Assembly: GCA_030841085.1 (NCBI GenBank)
Contig: JAVEDP010000022.1
Location: forward strand, 310,001 to 374,000
DNA: 64,000 bases
Direction of reading: 5' to 3'
Source: Pyrinomonadaceae bacterium
GTDB lineage: Bacteria > Acidobacteriota > Blastocatellia > Pyrinomonadales > Pyrinomonadaceae
This document shows, in pieces, positions 16,177-25,748 of the stretch (the first letter of the stretch is position 1; every line of letters begins with the position of its first letter). Made by a program: the position numbers and the translations under genes. The notes below the pieces were generated by a model. It saw nothing but the letters and a program-made list of their open reading frames with translations. It was not told the origin of the DNA and ran no database searches.

Positions 16177-17766
16177 ATGGCAACTCACGACATCATCATT
16201 GTCGGCGCGGGCCACAACGGTTTGGTGGCTGCCTATTATCTTGCGAAGGCGGGACTGAAAACGCTCGTGCTCGAACGTCGCGAAATAGTCGGCGGCGGAT
16301 CAATCACCGAAGAATTTCATCCGGGCTTTCGTTGTTCGACGCTAGCCGGCAGTCCCGGTCCACTGCTGCCGCAAATTATTAAAGACTTCCAACTCCAACG
16401 CCGTGAGGTCGAGTTCATTACACCCGCCGTCCGGGTGTGGGCACCTAACTTAAACGGTAATTCGATTTGCATTTATGAAGACGCGAAACGCACGGCCGAT
16501 GAATTAACCAACACAAGTCAGGCAGACGCCGAAAGATATCCTGAATTCATTTCTACGTTTGCACGCATCGGCGGCGCACTGGCGCCAATGCTGACGATGA
16601 CGCCGCCCGACATCGAAGATCTCTCAGCCGCCGAGATGTGGCAGCTCGGCAAACTCGGCTGGGCCATACGCGGTCTCGGTAAGAAAGACGAGTATCGTCT
16701 GCTGCGTTATGGACCAATGGCGGTGGCGGACCTTGCCGCCGAGTGGTTTGAGACGGAAGGCTTGCGCGCGCTCGTCGCGGCGCGTGGAATCTCGGGCGCG
16801 TTTTCTGGTCCATGGTCAGCGGGCACTAGTGCGGCCGTGTTGCTGCAAGCGGCGAACGGCGGCAGTCCATTCGCGCCGGCGACGATGGTAAAGGGAGGGA
16901 TGGGCACGCTTACACATGCTTTGACCGAGGCAGCCATCGAAGCCGGTGCGGAGATTCGTACCAGCGCTGAGGTTGTAAGCATTCAAGTCAAAGACGAGAA
17001 AGCAGTTGGTGTTGTCCTGAGAAACGGTGCAGACGTTCGAGCCCGGGCGACGGTGTCTGGTCAAGATCCGGGCATCACGCTTTTAGAATTAGTAGACCCC
17101 GGTGAACTCGAACCGAGCTATCGCAACCACATGCGAAACTATCGTGCCGTTGGCACGGTCGCGAAAGTTCAGCTTGCGCTTTCTGCTTTGCCGGAATTTA
17201 GCGGATTGAATGAGAGCTACGCGAAAGAAAAACTTTCCGGCCGCATTCATATTGGACCTGAGATTGACTATCTCGAGCGCGCGTTTGATGCTGCGAAGTA
17301 TGGTGATATTTCGCCACAACCGTACCTGGACATTCGCATTCCCTCATTAAACGATCCAACGCTGGCGCCAGGCGGTGCCCACGTGATGTCGATCCATGCG
17401 CAATTCGCGCCTTATCATTTAAAAGATGGCGACTGGAATATAAGACGCGAAGAACTTGGCGACATTGTGGTGAACACCATCGCGGACTATGCGCCAAATG
17501 TCCGAAGCCTTATCGTGGGCCGGCAGGTAATCACGCCACTCGATCTTGAACAGACCTATGGCCTGAGAAACGGTCACATTCATCATGGCGAACAATCGCT
17601 CGATCAGTTTTTTGCCTTTAGACCATTAATCGGCTGGGCCCAATATCGCACGCCGATCAAGAATCTTTATTTATGCAGCGCCGGCACGCATCCGGGCGGC
17701 GGCATCACGGGTGGGCCAGGAGCGAACGCAGCCCGAGAAGTAATCAAAGATTTCAAGAAATCTTGA
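16177..17766 (+). CDS. PYROXD2-like / phytoene desaturase-type FAD oxidoreductase (copy 2)
   Basis: 529 residues, a clear paralogue of the upstream gene: N-terminal [21 protein letters not shown] with VLERRE (about 5-35), central [16 protein letters not shown] (about 240), and C-terminal [20 protein letters not shown] (about 500). Both copies share the segment [G/A][10 protein letters not shown]-type near the end (here [13 protein letters not shown]). Tandem PYROXD2-like pairs suggest either a heterodimer or two successive oxidations. The cytoplasmic reaction is unknown. The ATG at 16177 lies just after the palindrome with no strong ribosome-binding site, so expression may depend on readthrough from copy 1. 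Confidence 0.85.
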   Translation: MATHDIIIVGAGHNGLVAAYYLAKAGLKTLVLERREIVGGGSITEEFHPGFRCSTLAGSPGPLLPQIIKDFQLQRREVEFITPAVRVWAPNLNGNSICIYEDAKRTADELTNTSQADAERYPEFISTFARIGGALAPMLTMTPPDIEDLSAAEMWQLGKLGWAIRGLGKKDEYRLLRYGPMAVADLAAEWFETEGLRALVAARGISGAFSGPWSAGTSAAVLLQAANGGSPFAPATMVKGGMGTLTHALTEAAIEAGAEIRTSAEVVSIQVKDEKAVGVVLRNGADVRARATVSGQDPGITLLELVDPGELEPSYRNHMRNYRAVGTVAKVQLALSALPEFSGLNESYAKEKLSGRIHIGPEIDYLERAFDAAKYGDISPQPYLDIRIPSLNDPTLAPGGAHVMSIHAQFAPYHLKDGDWNIRREELGDIVVNTIADYAPNVRSLIVGRQVITPLDLEQTYGLRNGHIHHGEQSLDQFFAFRPLIGWAQYRTPIKNLYLCSAGTHPGGGITGGPGANAAREVIKDFKKS

Positions 17767-17847
17767 GGTCAAACGCCTCTCACGAGATCGCTTCTTTCTG
17801 CTAAGCGAGCAATGTTATTGTAAGAGAGCGGGAGCAGGAGAAACTCA

Positions 17848-18054
17848 ATGGCAATATCAACCGAAGACGAAAAGTTTAAGGAACTAGTAAAAGCCGCTCT
17901 CATCGACGTGCTTGAAGAGCGACGCGATCTCGTGAAGGACATCCTGGTGGAGGCCCTCGAGGACATGGCTCTTGGCAAAGCTATCAGTCAGGGACTCGGT
18001 AGTGATCCCATTCCACGCAACGAGATAATTGAACTGTTGGAAAAGACGCCGTGA
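17848..18054 (+). CDS. Putative antitoxin of a RelE/ParE-type pair
   Basis: 68 residues, acidic and helical (DEKFKELVKAALIDVLEERR, then GKAISQGLGSDPIPRNEI). AGGAG precedes the ATG by about 8 nt. The stop overlaps the GTG start of the toxin gene (GTGA at 18051-18054), the standard coupling for antitoxin and toxin. No ribbon-helix-helix or HTH is obvious, so DNA binding may be weak or indirect. Identified mainly by size, acidity and partner. Confidence 0.6.
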   Translation: MAISTEDEKFKELVKAALIDVLEERRDLVKDILVEALEDMALGKAISQGLGSDPIPRNEIIELLEKTP

Positions 18055-18317
18055 ATGTCGCCTTTCGAAGCAGCTTTGCCAGGGACCTAAGCCGCATCAC
18101 CGACAAGAGTTTGTTGAGACGCATTAGAGAGGCTATCGAAAATGTTGAGCACGCCCAATCAATTACCGACCTGCCGAATCTAAAGAAACTCAAAAGCAGC
18201 AAAAATTATTATCGCCTTCGAATCGGTGACTATCGCATAGGTTTGGCTCTCGAAGATGATGTCCTCGTATTTGCGCGATTTCTGAACCGCAAAGAGATCT
18301 ACAGATACTTTCCTTAA
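18051..18317 (+). CDS. RelE/ParE-superfamily toxin
   Basis: 88 residues, basic. FRSSFARDLSRITDKSLLRR (about 5-24), LKKLKSSKNYYRLRIGDYRI (about 46-65) and a C-terminal strand VLVFARFLNRKEIYRYFP are the RelE/ParE fold in order: two helices, then the Y-R-x-R-x-G-D-Y-R beta core. Members cleave ribosome-bound mRNA or poison gyrase. GTG start overlapping the antitoxin stop. The threonine aldolase gene begins 18 nt later on the same strand, so again a toxin gene abuts a catabolic gene. Confidence 0.8.
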   Translation: MNVAFRSSFARDLSRITDKSLLRRIREAIENVEHAQSITDLPNLKKLKSSKNYYRLRIGDYRIGLALEDDVLVFARFLNRKEIYRYFP

Positions 18318-18335
18318 GCCGGCCTTTGGAGTGGA

Positions 18336-19373
18336 ATGTCTAAAGTAACGAAACGCAGTTTTGCCAGTGACAACAACGCCGGTGTCCATCCGCGCGTAAT
18401 GGAAGCGATCGCCGCCGCCAACGACGGGCACGTGATTGCCTATGGAGACGATGTTTACACGGCGCGGGCAGTGGAAAAATTTCATGAGCACCTTGGTAAA
18501 GACGCGGAGGTCTTTTTTGTTTTTGGCGGCACCGGCGCGAATGTTCTGGGCCTCAAGTCAATGACGCAGTCGCATCACGCGATCATTTGCGCAGAGACCG
18601 CACACATCAACGTCGATGAATGTGGTGCGCCGGAAAAATTCACTGGCTGCAAACTGCTTCGCGTCACAACCGTTGACGGGAAAGTCACCATCGATCACAT
18701 CAAGCCGCTGCTACATGAGGTTGGTTTTGAGCATCACGTTCAGCCACGCGTCATTTCAATTTCGCAAGCGACCGAAATGGGCACGATCTACACACCACGC
18801 GAAATGAAAGCGCTGTCAGCATTTGCACACGAACACGACATGCTGCTGCATGTTGACGGGGCGCGCATCGCAAATGCGGCTGCGAGTCTGAAAGTTAAAC
18901 TGAGAGCGATAACGAAAGATGTTGGTGTGGACGTGCTTTCGTTTGGCGGCGCGAAAAACGGAATGATGTATGGCGAGGCGGTCGTCTTTTTCGATAAGAC
19001 GCTGGCGCAGGATTTTAAGTACACGCGCAAGCAGGGCACGCACCTGCCTTCAAAGATGCGTTACATCTCTGCGCAGTTTGAGGCTTTGCTGTCAGGCAAT
19101 CTGTGGCGCGACAATGCGGCGCATGCGAATCGCATGGCCCAACTGCTGGCTGGAGAGCTTGGGAAAATTCCGCAGATCAGGATCACGCAAAAGGTCGAAG
19201 CAAATGGTGTCTTTGCTGTTGTGCCAAAGAAATATATTGCGAAACTTCAGAAGGAATATTTCTTCTATGTGTGGAATGAAGCCATTTCTGAGGTGAGATT
19301 TATGACCTCGTTCGACACCACGGAAGAGGATATCAAGGACTTTGTTTCATTGGTCAGAAAGACGCTGACGTAA
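18336..19373 (+). CDS. ltaE: Low-specificity L-threonine aldolase
   Basis: 345 residues, fold-type I PLP enzyme. FASDNNAGVHPRVMEAI at the N-terminus, TAHINVDECGAPE (about 88-100), MLLHVDGARIANAA (about 169-182) and SFGGAKNGMMYGEAV with the PLP Lys207 are the hallmarks of the beta-eliminating-lyase/threonine-aldolase family. It splits L-threonine or L-allo-threonine into glycine and acetaldehyde in the cytoplasm. GGAGTGGA precedes the ATG. It ends the Rieske/GcvT/flavoprotein neighbourhood, where producing or consuming glycine would fit. The symbol reflects family membership, not proven stereospecificity. Confidence 0.85.
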   Translation: MSKVTKRSFASDNNAGVHPRVMEAIAAANDGHVIAYGDDVYTARAVEKFHEHLGKDAEVFFVFGGTGANVLGLKSMTQSHHAIICAETAHINVDECGAPEKFTGCKLLRVTTVDGKVTIDHIKPLLHEVGFEHHVQPRVISISQATEMGTIYTPREMKALSAFAHEHDMLLHVDGARIANAAASLKVKLRAITKDVGVDVLSFGGAKNGMMYGEAVVFFDKTLAQDFKYTRKQGTHLPSKMRYISAQFEALLSGNLWRDNAAHANRMAQLLAGELGKIPQIRITQKVEANGVFAVVPKKYIAKLQKEYFFYVWNEAISEVRFMTSFDTTEEDIKDFVSLVRKTLT

Positions 19374-19452
19374 GAGCGGGGGTAAACCACCCTTCCCAAC
19401 CTGTGAGTTTCTGCGGCTTTTCCGGTAGTCGTTGCAGCTACTTTCCCTGCGC

Positions 19453-20181
19453 TCAATCCAACAGAAATTTCAACAACCCCTGCGTGGATACAATCGCCGG
19501 AATACGATGATCGTTAACGTCGCGCCCGGTAAGCAGCGACCGACGCGCCGCAACTCTTTGTTCCTCCAGCAGTTTCAGTCGCTCTTCTTTGATGTCTTGC
19601 TTTTCACGATTGCGTGATTCTTCCAAGCCGCCCCCGCGAATGAACTCGACGATGCGGCTAAGCTCGTCGCGATCGAACCAGGTGCCATGGCCTTTACAAA
19701 TATCCACGATCACGCCCGAGCAGCGCGCGAAATTAATTCGATTCATTAACTGGGAACACTGCGGGCAGGGCACGTAATTTACCCTGCTCGTTTCGCGCAC
19801 CGCGTTGCTCGGCGCCAGCGATGCGCTCCCCAGCACCGCGGACTGCTGCTCGCGATCGGCACAAACGTTTTCAAAGGCCGCAACGTTTAGCCAGAGGCCG
19901 AGGCACTGCTCGCATTCGCTAACGTGGGTTGAGCCGATCGCGACTGATTTCATTCTCGTCTTACAACGCGGGCAATTAATTTTGTCAGCAGCGGTTGCCG
20001 TCGGGACTACGGCTGCCGCACCGCAACGCGGACAGTGCTTGCTGCCAACGAAGATCATCCCAAAGCACGCTGGACAGGCGATGGTTGCCAGCCGCGAACC
20101 GCAGAAATGGCATACCGGCTCATCTGTTCCGGTCGCGGCGCCGCAGTTTGGACAGTTAAGCGTTTCGGCTTGCATCGGCAC
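19453..20181 (-). CDS. Multi-zinc-ribbon protein with TFIIB-type zinc fingers
   Basis: 242 residues with at least five CxxC pairs: CPNCGAA, CHFCG, CPACFG, CPRCGAA, CPRCKTRM, then CEQCLGLWL and CPQCSQLMNR, followed by GHGTWFDRDEL. The CPRCK...CEQCLGLWL and CPQC...GTWFDRDEL units match zf-TFIIB (COG3809-type) domains, each binding one zinc. The C-terminal 70 residues are charged and helical. Such proteins are cytoplasmic and poorly characterised; some are linked to stress. It is a single gene converging on the threonine aldolase. Function not assignable. Confidence 0.75.
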   Translation of the reverse strand: MPMQAETLNCPNCGAATGTDEPVCHFCGSRLATIACPACFGMIFVGSKHCPRCGAAAVVPTATAADKINCPRCKTRMKSVAIGSTHVSECEQCLGLWLNVAAFENVCADREQQSAVLGSASLAPSNAVRETSRVNYVPCPQCSQLMNRINFARCSGVIVDICKGHGTWFDRDELSRIVEFIRGGGLEESRNREKQDIKEERLKLLEEQRVAARRSLLTGRDVNDHRIPAIVSTQGLLKFLLD

Positions 20182-20247
20182 GCATTCTAACAGCAGCGAT
20201 CAGCCTAGACTATAGAGATTGCTTGTGACATCCTCAGCGCCATGTAA

Positions 20248-20315
20248 GACAGGCATTCCTGCCTTGTCCCTTTCACTGAAAGCACCTAAGAATGGACCGA
20301 CAGGAAAGTCTGTCC
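20248..20315. repeat. Two GGACAGGCA-family hairpins upstream of the sugar kinase
   Basis: GACAGGCATTCCTGCCTTGTC (20248-20268; slightly imperfect stem) and GGACCGACAGG...TCTGTCC (20294-20315) are degenerate members of the hairpin family seen as terminators at 5450 and 25754. They lie directly before the kinase ATG at 20323 and may insulate it or shape its leader. Confidence 0.6.
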
Positions 20316-20322
20316 TACTTTT

Positions 20323-21870
20323 ATGAGCCAGGTCCTGGACGAAATTGTTGAAGTATTCGAGCCGGCAACCGAACTAGTTTCGGTAATGGCGGGATCGAGA
20401 ATGCCGGTACTGCTCGGCCTCGACATCGGCACGTCGGGCGTGCGCGCCACGTTGTTCGATGAAAAAGGCGGCGAGATAACCGACTCGAGTATTCGCATTA
20501 ACTCTCCAACGTTGATGCTGGGCGCTGGCGGCTTTATCAACGCTGACTTGTTGTTAGAGCAAGTCGCGCGAACGCTCGATGCGCTGTTCGCTAAACTCCA
20601 CGAACCAATCCTGCGGATCGAATTAATCTCCATAGCTTGTTTTTGGCACAGCCTGGTTGGCATCGACGACGCGGAACGTCCGACGACGCCGGTGCTGGGT
20701 TGGTCAGACACGCGCGCGGCGAAGGCGACGGAAGTTCTGCGTACAACGCTTGACGAAGTGCGATTTCACGTGCGCACTGGCTGCCGTTTTCATCCTAGTT
20801 ATTGGCCCGCCAAACTGCTGCGCTTGAAAACGGAAGAAGCAGACACGTGGAAGCGCACGACGCGGTGGCTCTCTTTCTCGGAATACCTCGCGCTCAAATT
20901 TTTTGATGAATCGGCAATCAGTGTCTCGATGGCTTCCGGCACGGGACTGCTGGATCAACGCAGTTGCGAATGGGACGCGGAGTTGTTGCGCGCCCTCGAT
21001 GTTTCTGTCGAGAGCCTTCCCGAGATCGCTGGTTCCACCCAAACTTTTCACAAGTTGAATAACAAGTATGCCGCGCGTTGGCCGCAATTGAACGATGCGC
21101 GTTTGTTTCCCGCAATCGCTGACGGGGCTGCAAACAACATCGGCGAAGGTTGCGTAACCGCTGACACAGTCGCCTTGATGATCGGCACGTCCGGAGCGAT
21201 GCGCGTGCTTAAGGAAAACATGCCGCCGGCCCAACTTCCTGCGGCGCTGTGGTGCTATCGAGCCGATCGCAATCGAGTGGTCTTAGGCGGTGCCTTGTCC
21301 GACGGCGGCGGTTTGTACAACTTGATTAGAGACTCATTACTTTACGGCGATGATTCCCAGACAATTGAAGAGGAGTTGGCGCGCTTGCAGCCCGACAGTC
21401 ATGGCTTAACTGTCTTGCCGTTTTGGTTGGGCGAGAGAAGTCCGGGCTGGAACACGAACGCGCGTGGCGGAGTTTTTGGCATGACTCTTACCACGCGTCC
21501 TATCGAAATTCTGCGCGCAGCGATGGAGGCCGTCGCTTATCGCTTTGCTTTGGTGGCCGGCGCGCTCGATCAGTTTGCGCCGGAAGCAAAATTAGTTGCG
21601 TCCGGTCAGGCATTACGTTCTTCACCTACCTGGACGCAGATCGTTGCCGACGTGCTGGGACGGCCGCTGGTGCTGTCTGAGCGGACCGAAGCGTCCACGC
21701 GCGGCGCGGCCTTGCTTGCACTGGAGGCGGCGGGCAAAATAGACAGCATCAGCGACTTTCCTGTTTCCGTAGCCACTACTTTTGAGCCCGACATGTCGTG
21801 TCACGCGCGATATCGGGAAGGTCTCAAACGCCAACAGCACTTGTACGACCGAGTGTTCGCAAAAACTTGA
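20323..21870 (+). CDS. FGGY-family carbohydrate kinase, gluconokinase-like
   Basis: 515 residues. The phosphate-1 loop [20 protein letters not shown] lies at about 27-46; [12 protein letters not shown] (about 285) and [22 protein letters not shown] with [12 protein letters not shown] near the C-terminus are typical of gluconokinases of this superfamily. It phosphorylates a sugar acid or pentulose with ATP. The following genes encode transketolase and ribose-5-phosphate isomerase B, so the product likely enters the pentose phosphate pathway. The ATG at 20323 is only 8 nt after a hairpin; internal ATGs at 20386 and 20401 would give a more standard N-terminus, so the start is uncertain. Confidence 0.8.
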   Translation: MSQVLDEIVEVFEPATELVSVMAGSRMPVLLGLDIGTSGVRATLFDEKGGEITDSSIRINSPTLMLGAGGFINADLLLEQVARTLDALFAKLHEPILRIELISIACFWHSLVGIDDAERPTTPVLGWSDTRAAKATEVLRTTLDEVRFHVRTGCRFHPSYWPAKLLRLKTEEADTWKRTTRWLSFSEYLALKFFDESAISVSMASGTGLLDQRSCEWDAELLRALDVSVESLPEIAGSTQTFHKLNNKYAARWPQLNDARLFPAIADGAANNIGEGCVTADTVALMIGTSGAMRVLKENMPPAQLPAALWCYRADRNRVVLGGALSDGGGLYNLIRDSLLYGDDSQTIEEELARLQPDSHGLTVLPFWLGERSPGWNTNARGGVFGMTLTTRPIEILRAAMEAVAYRFALVAGALDQFAPEAKLVASGQALRSSPTWTQIVADVLGRPLVLSERTEASTRGAALLALEAAGKIDSISDFPVSVATTFEPDMSCHARYREGLKRQQHLYDRVFAKT

Positions 21871-21886
21871 AACGCAGGATGGTGAA

Positions 21887-23938
21887 ATGAGCGCGACCGT
21901 GCAAAAGGAAAACAACCTACCCACACCCGAACTTGACCAGTTGTGCATTAACACCATTCGAGCGCTGTCGCTCGATGCGGTGCAAAAAGCGAATTCCGGC
22001 CATCCGGGTTTGCCGTTGGGCGCGGCACCCATGGCATATGTGCTCTGGACGCGTTTCCTGCGCCACAATCCCAAGAATCCAAAGTGGGAAAATCGCGATC
22101 GGTTTCTGCTTTCCGCGGGACACGGATCGATGCTGCTTTATTCGCTGCTCTATCTGACTGGTTACGAACTGTCGTTGGATGAAATCAAGAATTTTCGTCA
22201 GTTCGGATCGAAAACTCCGGGACATCCGGAATATGGATTGACGCCCGGAGTTGAAATTACCACAGGTCCATTGGGACAGGGTTTCGCGAACGGCGTCGGC
22301 ATGGCGATTGGCGCAGCGCATCTGGCGGCGAAATTCAATAAAGAAAAGTTTTCCCTTATCGATCATTACGTTTATGCAATCGTTTCCGATGGCGACCTGA
22401 TGGAAGGCGTGGCTTCAGAAGCCGCATCGCTCGCCGGTCATCTCAAACTCGGCAAACTTATTTATCTTTACGACGACAACCACGTGACCATCGAAGGTTT
22501 CACTGACCTGGCTTTCAGCGAGGATGTGCCGAAACGCTTTGAAGCTTACGGCTGGCACACGTTAACAGTTGAAGACGGAAACGATCTCGCCGCGATTGAG
22601 CAGGCGATTCGCGATGCGCAGTCAGTTGGACAAAAACCGTCACTGATTTCGGTAAAGACGACCATCGGTTACGGCATGCCGACCGCTGGCACGCGCAAAG
22701 CGCACAGCGACGCGCCGGGCGAGGATGCGGTCCGCGAAACCAAGCGACATCTTGGTTGGCCGGAAGACAAACAGTTTTACGTTCCTGAAGAAGCGCTCGC
22801 GCTTTTTCGTGAAGCAGTTCAGCGTGGCGCAAAACAGGAAGCCGGCTGGCGATCGTTGGTGGAGAGTTTCGTGCAGGAGCACGCCGACCTGGGTGAAATT
22901 TGGACCACCACCATGAAGGGCGAGCTGCCGACGGACTGGGAAAAGCACTTGCCGGATTTCAAAGATGCCAAGCCGATGGCCACGCGCGTTGCGAGCGGAG
23001 AGGTTATCAACGCTCTCGCGCCGCACCTGCCGATGTTGATTGGCGGTTCAGCCGACCTGGGCGTTTCAAACAATACCGACATCAAGGACGGCGGCAGTTT
23101 CGAAGCAGGCCAATACGATGGCCGCATTCTTCATTTCGGCGTGCGCGAGCATGCAATGGGTTCGACGTTAACCGGAATTTCATTGAACGGCGGGTTGATT
23201 CCCTATGGCGGCACGTTCATGACCTTTTCGGATTACATGCGACCGGCGATTCGGCTGGCAGCCCTTTCCGAAGTCCAGGTCATTTACGTTTTCACGCACG
23301 ATTCCATCGGTCTCGGCGAAGATGGACCAACACATCAACCGATCGAACACCTGGCGGCATTGCGCGCGATTCCGCATTTGTTCGTCATTCGGCCCGCCGA
23401 TCCGGCGGAAGTTGCTGAGGCCTGGCGGATTGCGATCCTGCGACGGCATGCGCCGACCGCGCTGGCGCTGACACGTCAGAAGGTTGGGTTGATCGATCGT
23501 ACGCGTTTTGCAAAAGCTGAAGGAGCGCGCCGCGGTGGGTATGTTCTTGCTGAAGCAAGCGAAGCCCAAAGTCCAAAGTCCAAAGTCCAAAGTCCGCAAC
23601 TCATCTTGATCGCCACCGGCTCGGAAGTTTCCCTCGCCCTCGAAGCGCGCGAGAAACTGCAAAGCGACGGCATCGCCACTCGCGTTGTTTCCATGCCTTG
23701 TACCGAACTATTCGAAGAGCAACCGCAAGCATATCGCGATGAAGTGTTGCCGCCGTCCGTGACGGCTCGACTGGCGATTGAAGCAGGCGTGCGACAAGGT
23801 TGGGACCGTTACGTTGGCCCGCAGGGCGACGTGATTTGTCTCGATCGCTTTGGCGCCTCAGCGCCGGGCGAGGTGGCTTTGCGCGAGTTGGGATTCAACC
23901 TGGAAAATGTTCTGCAGCACGCCCAGGCACTAATCTAA
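21887..23938 (+). CDS. tkt: Transketolase
   Basis: 683 residues from the ATG at 21887, 16 nt after the kinase stop. N-terminal [40 protein letters not shown], the thiamine-diphosphate motif SDGDLMEG...YDDN, the pyrimidine-domain [19 protein letters not shown]-type segment and the C-terminal domain with ATGSEV are all present. It transfers two-carbon units between ketose and aldose phosphates. Odd: after EASE the chain carries [10 protein letters not shown], encoded by heptamer repeats at 23565-23599, just before the C-terminal domain; the insertion keeps the frame. A longer frame to 21782 overlaps the kinase and is not needed. Confidence 0.95.
   Translation: MSATVQKENNLPTPELDQLCINTIRALSLDAVQKANSGHPGLPLGAAPMAYVLWTRFLRHNPKNPKWENRDRFLLSAGHGSMLLYSLLYLTGYELSLDEIKNFRQFGSKTPGHPEYGLTPGVEITTGPLGQGFANGVGMAIGAAHLAAKFNKEKFSLIDHYVYAIVSDGDLMEGVASEAASLAGHLKLGKLIYLYDDNHVTIEGFTDLAFSEDVPKRFEAYGWHTLTVEDGNDLAAIEQAIRDAQSVGQKPSLISVKTTIGYGMPTAGTRKAHSDAPGEDAVRETKRHLGWPEDKQFYVPEEALALFREAVQRGAKQEAGWRSLVESFVQEHADLGEIWTTTMKGELPTDWEKHLPDFKDAKPMATRVASGEVINALAPHLPMLIGGSADLGVSNNTDIKDGGSFEAGQYDGRILHFGVREHAMGSTLTGISLNGGLIPYGGTFMTFSDYMRPAIRLAALSEVQVIYVFTHDSIGLGEDGPTHQPIEHLAALRAIPHLFVIRPADPAEVAEAWRIAILRRHAPTALALTRQKVGLIDRTRFAKAEGARRGGYVLAEASEAQSPKSKVQSPQLILIATGSEVSLALEAREKLQSDGIATRVVSMPCTELFEEQPQAYRDEVLPPSVTARLAIEAGVRQGWDRYVGPQGDVICLDRFGASAPGEVALRELGFNLENVLQHAQALI
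23565..23599 (+). repeat. In-frame 7-nt repeat array inside the transketolase gene
   Basis: Five successive 7-nt units (CCCAAAG, three times TCCAAAG, then TCCGCAA) lie in the linker between the pyrimidine-binding and C-terminal domains. They encode a Ser/Pro/Lys-rich stretch absent from the normal transketolase pattern. Confidence 0.8.
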
Positions 23939-23941
23939 ACA

Positions 23942-24397
23942 ATGCGAATTGCGATCGGCGCCGACCACGGAGGTTATCCACTTAACGAGCGCGTCATTGA
24001 AGAATTGCGCGGCGCGGGACATGAGATAACTGATTTCGGCACCCACGTCGGCTCGCGGCCTGACGATTATCCCGATTATGCCGTGAAGGTTGGGCAGGCG
24101 GTGCAAAGCGGCGAAGCTGAGATAGGCATTCTGATTTGCGGCAGCGGCGTCGGCGCGTCGGTTGCGGCTAACAAACTCGACGGCATTCGTGCCGCACTTT
24201 GCGGCGACACCTACTCCGGTCATCAATCACGCGAACATGACGATTGCAACGTGCTTTGTTTAGGCGCGCGGGTTGTTGGTGAAGAGTTGGCGCTTGATAT
24301 TGTGCGCGCGTTCATTGCGGCGCGGTTCAGCGGCGAGGAGCGACACCGACGACGACTTGAAAAGATTGCAGCGATTGAAAAGAAAGAGCGGGGGTAG
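23942..24397 (+). CDS. rpiB: Ribose-5-phosphate isomerase B
   Basis: 151 residues, the usual RpiB/LacAB length. MRIAIGADHGGYPLNE at the N-terminus, DFGTH with DDYPDYA (about 34-48), GILICGSGVGASVAANK (about 61-77; the catalytic Cys and anion hole) and HDDCNVLCLGARVVG (about 99-113) are diagnostic. It interconverts ribose 5-phosphate and ribulose 5-phosphate. The ATG is 3 nt after the transketolase stop, so the two are translationally linked with the upstream kinase in a sugar-phosphate operon. The stop is abutted by a palindrome. Confidence 0.95.
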   Translation: MRIAIGADHGGYPLNERVIEELRGAGHEITDFGTHVGSRPDDYPDYAVKVGQAVQSGEAEIGILICGSGVGASVAANKLDGIRAALCGDTYSGHQSREHDDCNVLCLGARVVGEELALDIVRAFIAARFSGEERHRRRLEKIAAIEKKERG

Positions 24398-24458
24398 AGT
24401 GGCACAGACTTTAGTCTGTGGTTGCTGCGAAGACACAGACTAAAGTCTATGCCACTCT
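24396..24458. repeat. Inverted repeat between convergent stops, CAGACTTTAGTCTG family
   Basis: Arms 24396-24420 and 24434-24458 pair almost perfectly (AGAGTGGCACAGACTTTAG against CTAAAGTCTATGCCACTCT). Each arm itself is palindromic (CAGACTTTAGTCTG). It spans exactly from the rpiB stop to the stop of the convergent lipid kinase gene and could act as a bidirectional terminator. The family recurs at 34654-35051. Confidence 0.85.
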
Positions 24459-25422
24459 AAACTACAAATCTCAGGGCGCCCGCCATCACGCGAAACTCAA
24501 CCGGCGTAAATCCACGCACATTCCCATCCGCTTCGATCGGCATCGCATCTTCCGGCTTGAAAGTTTCAATGCGCACTCGCGTTCCCTGCGTGATGCGCAC
24601 TTTGGGATTCACCACGTGTCCGCCTTTATGGATTCGGGCCAGCTCGCGCATCACTTGCGCGCGCGACAGACCCGAAGCTGACACAACATCCAACTTCCCA
24701 TCATCGATTCTTGCCTCAGGTGACAACATCATGCCGCCGCCCGCGTAGAGTCCATTGGCAACCGCGGCCAGGTTCATCTCGCCTTCATATGTTTCTTCGT
24801 CGACAGTAATGCGCACCTGTCGTTCGCGCCACGCGAACAGACTTGCAAGCGCCGCCGCTGCAAATCGTGCTTCACCGGAAAACGAACGCATCACCTTCCC
24901 CTGGCGAGCAACGCGCCCGGCCGTCTCGCCGCCAATGCCCATCGTGGACGCATTAAGACAAATGAATGGCGTGCGGTAATTGTCGCAAGTGCCGTAGAGC
25001 ACATCTGTCTGTCGCGTTGTTTCGGCCGTTTCGTTACGGCAATGCGCAACGAGCACATCGATCCAATGACGCAGATTTTCCCGCCGGCCCATCAAGCCAC
25101 GCGCAAAATCATCGCCGGTACCGGCCGGCAGAATGGCCAGCGAAGCGGCCGAATTTATCAACGCCGGCAGATGTTCCGGATTTTCGGCAAACTGAAAAAA
25201 GCCTCGTGCAGCTTCGCTCAAAGTACCATCGCCACCGACGGTGGCAATGGTAGTCACTCCAGTCTTCAGTGCAGCTTGGGCTTTGGCAGTGGCATCGCCC
25301 GCATGGGTTGTTTCGTGAACATCAAATTCGATACCGGCAGCCAGCAGTTGCTCTCGAACACTGGGCCATGCGTGGCGCGCCTTTGCAGCGGCATTGTTAA
25401 CGATGACGAGTAGAGACTTCAT
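24457..25422 (-). CDS. Diacylglycerol/sphingosine kinase-family lipid kinase (YegS/DgkB-like)
   Basis: 321 residues from the ATG at 25422, chosen because MKSLLVIVNNAAAK is the standard N-terminus; the frame continues upstream to 25509 through non-conserved sequence. IATVGGDGTLSEAARGF (about 73-90) is the diacylglycerol-kinase catalytic GGDGT motif, and ILPAGTGDDFARGLMG (about 110-125) matches the conserved P-x-G-T-x-N/D-D-F. It phosphorylates a membrane lipid with ATP at the inner face of the membrane. Just upstream of the start are two 14-nt near-repeats (GGTAAATGAGAAAC and GGTAAATGAGATAC), i.e. two heptamer pairs. Confidence 0.85.
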   Translation of the reverse strand: MKSLLVIVNNAAAKARHAWPSVREQLLAAGIEFDVHETTHAGDATAKAQAALKTGVTTIATVGGDGTLSEAARGFFQFAENPEHLPALINSAASLAILPAGTGDDFARGLMGRRENLRHWIDVLVAHCRNETAETTRQTDVLYGTCDNYRTPFICLNASTMGIGGETAGRVARQGKVMRSFSGEARFAAAALASLFAWRERQVRITVDEETYEGEMNLAAVANGLYAGGGMMLSPEARIDDGKLDVVSASGLSRAQVMRELARIHKGGHVVNPKVRITQGTRVRIETFKPEDAMPIEADGNVRGFTPVEFRVMAGALRFVV

Positions 25423-25525
25423 TGTTGAGTTGATGGTAAATGAGAAACGGTAAATGAGATACGGAAAAAGTCTGTTTGATATGGGATTGATCCAAACTTC
25501 CAAGTGCAACAGTCAAGTTGGCTTT

Positions 25526-25704
25526 CGCTCCAGTGGAGCGAGATGTTTATAGGAATAAACGCATCCCAGGAGCATCTCGCTCCGATAGGAGCGAAACCGG
25601 GCAGGGAGAGCGATGGCCGGCTCGGGTAACGTCTTGCGCTCCTACCGGATCTAAGGAGCAAAGAAAAGAAGACGAGCCTATAAATATCTCGCCCCGCTGG
25701 GGCG
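25526..25704. repeat. Nested long inverted repeat, CGCTCCAGTGGAGCG family
   Basis: Outer arms 25526-25553 and 25677-25704 pair (CGCTCCAGTGGAGCGAGATG and CATCTCG-like TATCTCGCCCCGCTGGGGCG), each containing its own hairpin. A second pair sits in the loop (CGCTCCGATAGGAGCG near 25578 and GCGCTCCTACCGGATC near 25637). The stretch 25423-25819 holds no gene. Confidence 0.75.
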
Positions 25705-25748
25705 AAGTGGCTAACCTCTTTGACTGGGTTGCAACTGCCTTCTGCATA

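Noticed and set aside
21782-21886. An extended transketolase start overlapping the sugar kinase
   Set aside because: The conserved N-terminus begins after the ATG at 21887, and the extension is out-of-frame kinase sequence.
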